In this document: positions 38,787-47,000 of the stretch, one piece after another
How the letters are laid out: every line of letters begins with the position of its first letter
Numbering within the stretch: position 1 is the stretch's first letter
Assembly: GCA_018398815.1 (NCBI GenBank)
Contig: CM031615.1
Span: 60,067,770 to 60,131,769, forward strand
DNA: 64,000 bases
Direction: 5' to 3'
Source: Conus ventricosus
Lineage: Eukaryota > Mollusca > Gastropoda > Neogastropoda > Conidae
The notes under the pieces: model-generated
What the model saw: the letters and a program-made list of their open reading frames with translations, nothing else
Databases searched by the model: none
Told to the model about the DNA's origin: nothing
Translations under genes and position numbers: made by a program

Positions 38787-41700
38787 CTCCCTCCCTCCAC
38801 CATTATTTCGTCATGTGTGCTCTTCCTCCCTCTCTAGCTGTGGACCTTAGCAACAGATACGTTCAGCCTACAATTCTCAGTCTCCCCTTTCCCCTGTTCA
38901 TGTCTTCCAGCCTGCAATTCTCAGTCTCCCCTTTCCCCCTGTCCATGTCTTCCAGCCTACAATTCTCGGTCTCCCCTTTCCCCCTGTTCATGTCTTCCAG
39001 CCTGCAATTCTCAGTCTCCCCTGTCCATGTCTTCCAGCCTACAATTCTCAGTCTCCCTTTCCCCCTGTCCATGTCTTCCAGCCTGCAATTCTCAGTCTCC
39101 CCTTTCCCCCTGTTCATATCTTCCAGCCTGCAATTCTCAGCTCCCCTTTCCCCCTGTCTATGTCTTCCAGCCTGCAATTCTCAGTCTCCCCTTTCCCCCT
39201 GTCCATGTCTTCCAGCCTGCAATTCTCAGTGTCCCCTTTCCCCCTGTCCATGTCTTCCAGCCTGCAATTCTCAGTCTCCCCTTTCCCCCTGTCCATGTCT
39301 TCCAGCCTGCAATTCTCAGTCTCCCCTTTCCCCCTGTCCATGACTTCCAGCCTGCAATTCGCAGTCTCCCCTTTCCCCTGTCCATGTCTTCCAGCCTACA
39401 ATTCTCAGTCTCCCCTGTCCATGTCTTCCAGCCTACAATTCTCAGTCTCCCCTTTCCCCCTGTCCATGTCTTCCAGCCTGCAATTCTCAGTCTCCCCTTT
39501 CCCCTGTCCATGTCTTCCAGCCTGCAATTCTCAGTCTCCCCTTTCCCCCTGTCCATGTCTTCCAGCCTACAATTCTCAGTCTCCCCTTTCCCCCTGTCCA
39601 TGTCTTCCAGCCTACAATTCTCAGTCTCCCCTGTCCATGTCTTCCAGCCTACAATTCTCAGTCTCCCCTGTCCATGTCTTCCAGCCTACAATTCTCAGTC
39701 TCCCCTTTCCCCCTGTCCATGTCTTCCAGCCTACAATTCTCACTCTCCCCTTTCCCCCTGTCCATGTCTTCCAGCCTGCAATTCTCAGTCTCCCCTTTCC
39801 CCCTGTCCATGTCTTCCAGCCTGCAATTCTCAGTCTCCCCTGTCCATGTCTTCCAGCCTGCAATTCTCAGTCTCCTCTTTCCCCCAGTCCATGTCTTCCA
39901 GCCTGCAATTCTCAGTCTCCCCTTTCCCCCTGTCCATGACTTCCAGCCTGCAATTCTCAGTCTCCCCTTTCCCCTGTCCATGTCTTCCAGCCTACAATTC
40001 TCAGTCTCCCCTTTCCCCCTGTCCATGTCTTCCGGCCTGCAATTCTCAGTCTCCCCTTTCCCCTGTCCATGTCTTCCGGCCTGCAATTCTCAGTCTCCCC
40101 TTTCCCCTGTCCATGTCTTCAGCCTACAATTCTCAGTCTCCCCTTTCCCCCTGTCCATGTCTTCCAGCCTACAATTCTCAGTCTCCCCTGTCCATGTCTT
40201 CCAGCCTACAATTCTCAGTCTCCCCTGTCCATGTCTTCCAGCCTGCAATTCTCAGTCTCCCCTTTCCCCCTGTCCATGTCTTTGCATGATGGAGTGTCAA
40301 CACACAACTGAACCAGGGCTGGGCATTCTACCACATTGCGGCTCCGTTTTGAATTTGTGAAAGAAAAATTATAATTAATCCGCCAGACAAAGGGGACAAA
40401 CAAATGACAAGACAAAACACGACGCGTTTCGACCACTTTGGTCTTCTTCAGGCAAGATAAACAACATTCAGGACAATGAAAACAAGATCAAGCAGTCACT
40501 TCTCGAATTTGGTGCAAGATGGGCGTTGAATTTTCATTGTCCTGAATGTTGTTTATCTTGTCTGAAGAAGACCAAATAGTCGAAACATACCCTGTTTTGT
40601 TTGGTAGTTTGTAAGTATTCAACTCCCATCTTGAGCCAAATTTGAGAAGATATGTGATTGCTCGTTGTTCGTTTTCAATTGTCCTGAATGTTGTTTATCT
40701 TGCCTGAAGGAGACCAAATAGTCGAAACATACCCTGTTTTGTTTGGTAGTTTGTAAGTATTCAACTCCCATCTTGAGCCAAATTTGAGAAGATATGTGAT
40801 TGCTCGTTGTTCGTTTTCAATTGTCCTGAATGTTGTTTATCTTGCCTGAAGGAGACCAAATAGTCGAAACATACCCTGTTTTGTTTGGTAGTTTGTAAGT
40901 ATTCAACTCCCATCTTGAGCCAAATTTGAGAAGATATGTGATTGCTCGTTGTTCGTTTTCAATTGTCCTGAATGTTGTTTATCTTGCCTGAAGGAGACCA
41001 AATAGTCGAAACATACCCTGTTTTGTTTGGTAGTTTGTAAGTATTCAACTCCCATCTTGAGCCAAATTTGAGAAGATATGTGATTGCTCGTTGTTCGTTT
41101 TCAATTGTCCTGAATGTTGTTTATCTTGCCTGAAGGAGACCAAATAGTCGAAACATACCCTGTTTTGTTTGGTAGTTTGTAAGTATTCAACTCCCATCTT
41201 GAGCCAAATTTGAGAAGATATGTGATTGCTCGTTGTTCGTTTTCAATTGTCCTGAATGTTGTTTATCTTGCCTGAAGGAGACCAAATAGTCGAAACATAC
41301 CCTGTTTTGTTTGGTAGTTTGTAAGTATTCAACTCCCATCTTGAGCCAAATTTGAGAAGATATGTGATTGCTCGTTGTTCGTTTTCAATTGTCCTGAATG
41401 TTGTTTATCTTGCCTGAAGGAGACCAAATAGTCGAAACATACCCTGTTTTGTTTGGTAGTTTGTAAGTATTCAACTCCCATCTTGAGCCAAATTTGAGAA
41501 GATATGTGATTGCTCGTTGTTCGTTTTCAATTGTCCTGAATGTTGTTTATCTTGCCTGAAGGAGACCAAATAGTCGAAACATACCCTGTTTTGTTTGGTA
41601 GTTTGTAAGTATTCAACTCCCATCTTGAGCCAAATTTGAGAAGATATGTGATTGCTCGTTGTTCGTTTTCAATTGTCCTGAATGTTGTTTATCTTGCCTG

Positions 41701-44065
41701 AAGGAGACCAAATAGTCGAAACATACCCTGTTTTGTTTGGTAGTTTGTAAGTATTCAACTCCCATCTTGAGCCAAATTTGAGAAGATATGTGATTGCTCG
41801 TTGTTCGTTTTCAATTGTCCTGAATGTTGTTTATCTTGCCTGAAGGAGACCAAATAGTCGAAACATACCCTGTTTTGTTTGGTAGTTTGTAAGTATTCAA
41901 CTCCCATCTTGAGCCAAATTTGAGAAGATATGTGATTGCTCGTTGTTCGTTTTCAATTGTCCTGAATGTTGTTTATCTTGCCTGAAGAAGACCTAAGAGC
42001 TCGAAACACATCATGTGTTGTCTAGTAATGTGGTTACCCCATTTGTCTGGTGGATTAATTTTTTTTCTTTTAAACAAAGTTCTTTCAATTTCCGCCTGCA
42101 GTCACCTCACTTCAAAAACTAACTCTGTTTCAGATCAAGTTCTTCACAGTAGGTCATGTTTCACATTCTCCTGTTGATGCCTTGTTCCAGAGGTTTGGAT
42201 CTGACGCCTTACAAATACCAGCAGGACTCTGACCCTGCCCTCTACGACCTGTACGGCGTCGTAAGTCATATGGGCCATACCATCGGCGGTCACTACACGT
42301 GTTATGCCCGCTGCGTTGATCCCAGCAACCCGTACCAGAACGAAGTCGGTGAGTGACATGGCGCAGTCAGGCAGACTGTCGTGAGCTGTATCAGGTTTTT
42401 GTCGAATAGGCAAGGAAAAATTATTAGCAGTGTCTGGCACTGTTATCACTATCAGGTTTTTTGTTGAATAGGCAAGGAAAAATTATGTCCGTGTCTGGCA
42501 CTGTATCAGGTTTTTGTCGAATAGGCAAGGAAAAATTATAGTTGTGTCTGGCACTGTATCAGGTTTTTGTCGAATAGGCAAGGAAAAATTATAGTTGTGT
42601 CTGGCACTGTATCAGGTTTTTGTTGAATAGGCAAGGAAAAATTATGTCAGTGTCTGGAACTGTATCAGGTTTTTGTCGAATAGGCAAGGAAAAATTATAG
42701 TTGTGTCTGGCACTGTATCAGGTTTTTGTTGAATAGGCAAGGAAAAATTATAGTTGTGTCTGGCACTGTATCAGGTTTTTTGTCGAATAGGCAAGGAAAA
42801 ATTATATCAGTGTCTGGAACTGTATCAGGTTTTTGTTGAATAGGCAAGGAAAAATTATAGTTGTGTCTGGCACTGTATCAGGTTTTTGTTGAATAGGCAA
42901 AGAAAAAATATAGTTGTGTCTGGCACTGTATCAGGTTTTTGTTGAATAGGCAAGGAAAAATTATAGTTGTGTCTGGCACTGTATCAGGTTTTTGTTGAAT
43001 AGGCAAGGAAAAATGTCAGTGTCTGGCACTGTATCAGGTTTTTGTTGAATAGGCAAGGAAAAATTATAGTTGTGTCTGGCACTGTATCAGGTTTTTGTTG
43101 AATAGGCAAGGAAAAATTATGTCAGTGTCTGGCACTGTATCAGGTTTTTGTCGAATAGGCAAGGAAAAATTATGTCAGTGTCTGGGGAACTCTATCAGGT
43201 TTTTGTTGAATTGGCAAGGAAAATTATATCAGTGTCTGGCACTGTATCAGTTTTTTTTTTTTTATTTTGAATAGGCAAGGAAAAATGATATTAGTGTCTG
43301 GGGAACTGTTATCAGCTTATTGTTGAATAGGCAAGGCAAGGAAAAATTGTATTAATGTCTGGGGAACTGTATCAGGTTTTTGTTGAATAGGCAAGGAAAA
43401 ATTATATCAGTGTCTGGCACTGTATGTTGTTGGGTTTTTTTTTAATAAGCAAGGAAAAGTTATATTGGTGTCTGGGGAACTGTGTCAGGTTTTTGTTGAA
43501 TAGGCAAGGAAAAATTACATTTGTGCCTGCAACAGATCTTGTTTTTGTTGAATAGGCAAGGAAAAATTATATCAGAGACTGGGGAACTGTATCTGTTTTT
43601 TGTTGAATAGGCAAGGAAAAATTATATCAGTGTCTTGGGAACTGTATCAGGGGAACTGTATCAGGTTTTTGTTGAAAAGGCAAGGAAAAATTACGTTGGT
43701 GTCCGCAACAGTATCTTGTTTTTGTTGAATAGGCAAGGAAAAATTACGGAAGTGTTTGGAACTGTATTAGGTTTTTGTTGAATAGACAACAAAAAATTAC
43801 ATAATTGTCTTGGATCTGTATCATGTTTTTGTTGAATAGGCAAGGAAAATTTATATCAGTGTCTGAAACTGTGTCAGGTTTTTGTTAATAGACGAGGAAA
43901 AATTACATAACTGTCTTGGATCTGTATCATGTTTTTGTTGAATTGGCAAGGAAAAATTATATCATTGTCTGGAACTGTGTCAGGTTTTTGTTGCGTAGGC
44001 AAGGAAGAATTATACCGAAGGGTTGGCAGTAAGAAGCAGAAACAGGATTAAAGTGATGATAGGGG

Positions 44066-44096
<31 letters not shown>

Positions 44097-47000
44097 TGTT
44101 CAGCAAGCATAAGCATGCTGAAGCGAATGGTCAGTCGCTGAAATGCTTGCTTCTACATATCAGTATTGATGATTTCCAAGGCAGCAAGTAGTAGGAGGGG
44201 GTTGTGGGATTCATACCCACTTCCATTATTTCAGAGGGTTTGGGATACATTATCATAAGAAATATATCATAAGAAACATCCCTAATGATTATCTCAGAGG
44301 ATTTGGGGAATACATTATCATAAGAAATATCTCTGATGATTATATCAGAGGATGTTTTTACATCCTGTTCCCTTCAAGGAACATCTCTGATGATCATATG
44401 GGAACACCCTTCTAGAAATATCTTTGAGGATTATTTCAGAGGGGTTCTTGACACCCATACTTCTGGTAGGAATACCCATAATTTTTTTTTTTTTGTGTGT
44501 AAGCTATTCAAACAAGTACCACAAGCCTAATCGACAAGAACATTGTCAGTCAGGATATTTCAGAGGGTTTTTGATACTTTTTTTTTTTCTCCACAAGGAA
44601 CAATGAGTATTTCAGTAGGGTTTTTTTAACCCCCTCTCCCCCATAAGGAGCACCACCCCCCCACCCACCCCCCATGATTATTTCATCAAATTTTTGTCAT
44701 CTTTCCCTCTGGGAACCATCTTTCCCTCTGGGAACCATCTGTCCCTCTGGGAACCTCATGATTATTTAGAGGATTTTTTATACCATATCCCCCACAAGGA
44801 ACATCTCTGGTAGATTTTTTCCTAGTTCAGACGGGTTTGTTACCTCCTCGCGACAACGAATACCTCTAATGACGATTTCGATTTCAGACAGTCTTTGATA
44901 CCCTCTCCATACAGGGAACACCTCTAATTATTTGTAGTTTGGGGGGAGGGGCATGTTTGAAACACCTGCCCACAAGGTATACCTCTGATGATTATTTATT
45001 TCAGTGTCATGATACCTCTGTCACCTGTGATTAGTATTTCTATTTCATAGTTGGTTGGGTTTTTTTTTTAAAGATATGCTTTCCCTAATTAAGAAATACT
45101 TTTTTCAGAGATGGGTTATTTCAAAGGATTTTTTTTTAATATGCCATCTTATCCATAACAGACATGCCTACCGTACCGGAATAGCCGTATTTGTTACGGA
45201 AAAACATAAAAATCGAGGTTTGTTCCGGACGTTACGGTCAGGGATCGCGTGTTCCGGAAAAACAAAAAAAACAAAAAAACAAAAAACGAAATCAAACGAG
45301 TGGACAATTTTTCACAGAGGGACAAACCGGATGACGGTTAGGACGATTGAATTGAAGCGCAGTGCGCATGCTCACACTGCCATATCCGTCGACGAAACGT
45401 ATCGAACGGAGCCGAGATTCAGACAAAGCGCGCTCGACTATCAAACATGGCTAGCATGAAGACTGCGAAGCGAGTGTGCGAGAGATGACGATGAACCTCA
45501 NNNNNNNNNNNNNNNNNNNNNNNNNNNNNNNNNNNNNNNNNNNNNNNNNNNNNNNNNNNNNNNNNNNNNNNNNNNNNNNNNNNNNNNNNNNNNNNNNNNN
45601 NNNNNNNNNNNNNNNNNNNNNNNNNNNNNNNNNNNNNNNNNNNNNNNNNNNNNNNNNNNNNNNNNNNNNNNNNNNNNNNNNNNNNNNNNNNNNNNNNNNN
45701 NNNNNNNNNNNNNNNNNNNNNNNNNNNNNNNNNNNNNNNNNNNNNNNNNNNNNNNNNNNNNNNNNNNNNNNNNNNNNNNNNNNNNNNNNNNNNNNNNNNN
45801 NNNNNNNNNNNNNNNNNNNNNNNNNNNNNNNNNNNNNNNNNNNNNNNNNNNNNNNNNNNNNNNNNNNNNNNNNNNNNNNNNNNNNNNNNNNNNNNNNNNN
45901 NNNNNNNNNNNNNNNNNNNNNNNNNNNNNNNNNNNNNNNNNNNNNNNNNNNNNNNNNNNNNNNNNNNNNNNNNNNNNNNNNNNNNNNNNNNNNNNNNNNN
46001 NNNNNNNNNNNNNNNNNNNNNNNNNNNNNNNNNNNNNNNNNNNNNNNNNNNNNNNNNNNNNNNNNNNNNNNNNNNNNNNNNNNNNNNNNNNNNNNNNNNN
46101 NNNNNNNNNNNNNNNNNNNNNNNNNNNNNNNNNNNNNNNNNNNNNNNNNNNNNNNNNNNNNNNNNNNNNNNNNNNNNNNNNNNNNNNNNNNNNNNNNNNN
46201 NNNNNNNNNNNNNNNNNNNNNNNNNNNNNNNNNNNNNNNNNNNNNNNNNNNNNNNNNNNNNNNNNNNNNNNNNNNNNNNNNNNNNNNNNNNNNNNNNNNN
46301 NNNNNNNNNNNNNNNNNNNNNNNNNNNNNNNNNNNNNNNNNNNNNNNNNNNNNNNNNNNNNNNNNNNNNNNNNNNNNNNNNNNNNNNNNNNNNNNNNNNN
46401 NNNNNNNNNNNNNNNNNNNNNNNNNNNNNNNNNNNNNNNNNNNNNNNNNNNNNNNNNNNNNNNNNNNNNNNNNNNNNNNNNNNNNNNNNNNNNNNNNNNN
46501 TGATGTTTACTGAGGGATGCATGACCAACGGGCGGTACAACTGAATGTGACAGAGGAGCTACCCCCCTCTCCCCTACAACCCGCATACCGAGTCTTAGCT
46601 GCTGTCAACCTCCGTAACGAACAGCCCATCAAAACTCGAATACATTCAAATATTGGTCCGCCCGTGACACTGACACAGTGCTATTTTCCTCACAAATGAT
46701 CAACTCAAACTTGGTTTCCGCAAACTATGTGGACTCGGAATTACAGGATGTCGGCATTATGCTGTCAAATCAAGGTAGATTTCCCGTGTTATGGTGGCTC
46801 AGAATATGGACTTCCAAAGTGGCTGTAGGAAATCAGGCTTACAAGTATTCTTTATCATAATTTTTAGAATTGTTCTGCTCCTTATGCTCTGTCACAGACG
46901 ACTGAAGTTTAATTAGGTATAGTGATGTGTCAGTTGTCCGCCTTTGCTCCCTGTTTCAGAGTGGCGTCTGTTCAACGACAGTCAGGTGTCGCGAGTGAAC

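Noticed and set aside
39027..40289. 420-codon open frame and several overlapping frames on both strands
   Set aside because: All lie in the 45-bp minisatellite and are products of the repeat.
42388..44015. CRISPR-like array
   Set aside because: Continuous 53-bp tandem units without unique spacers.
45419..46586. Frames of 345-373 codons across the N region
   Set aside because: They consist almost wholly of N.
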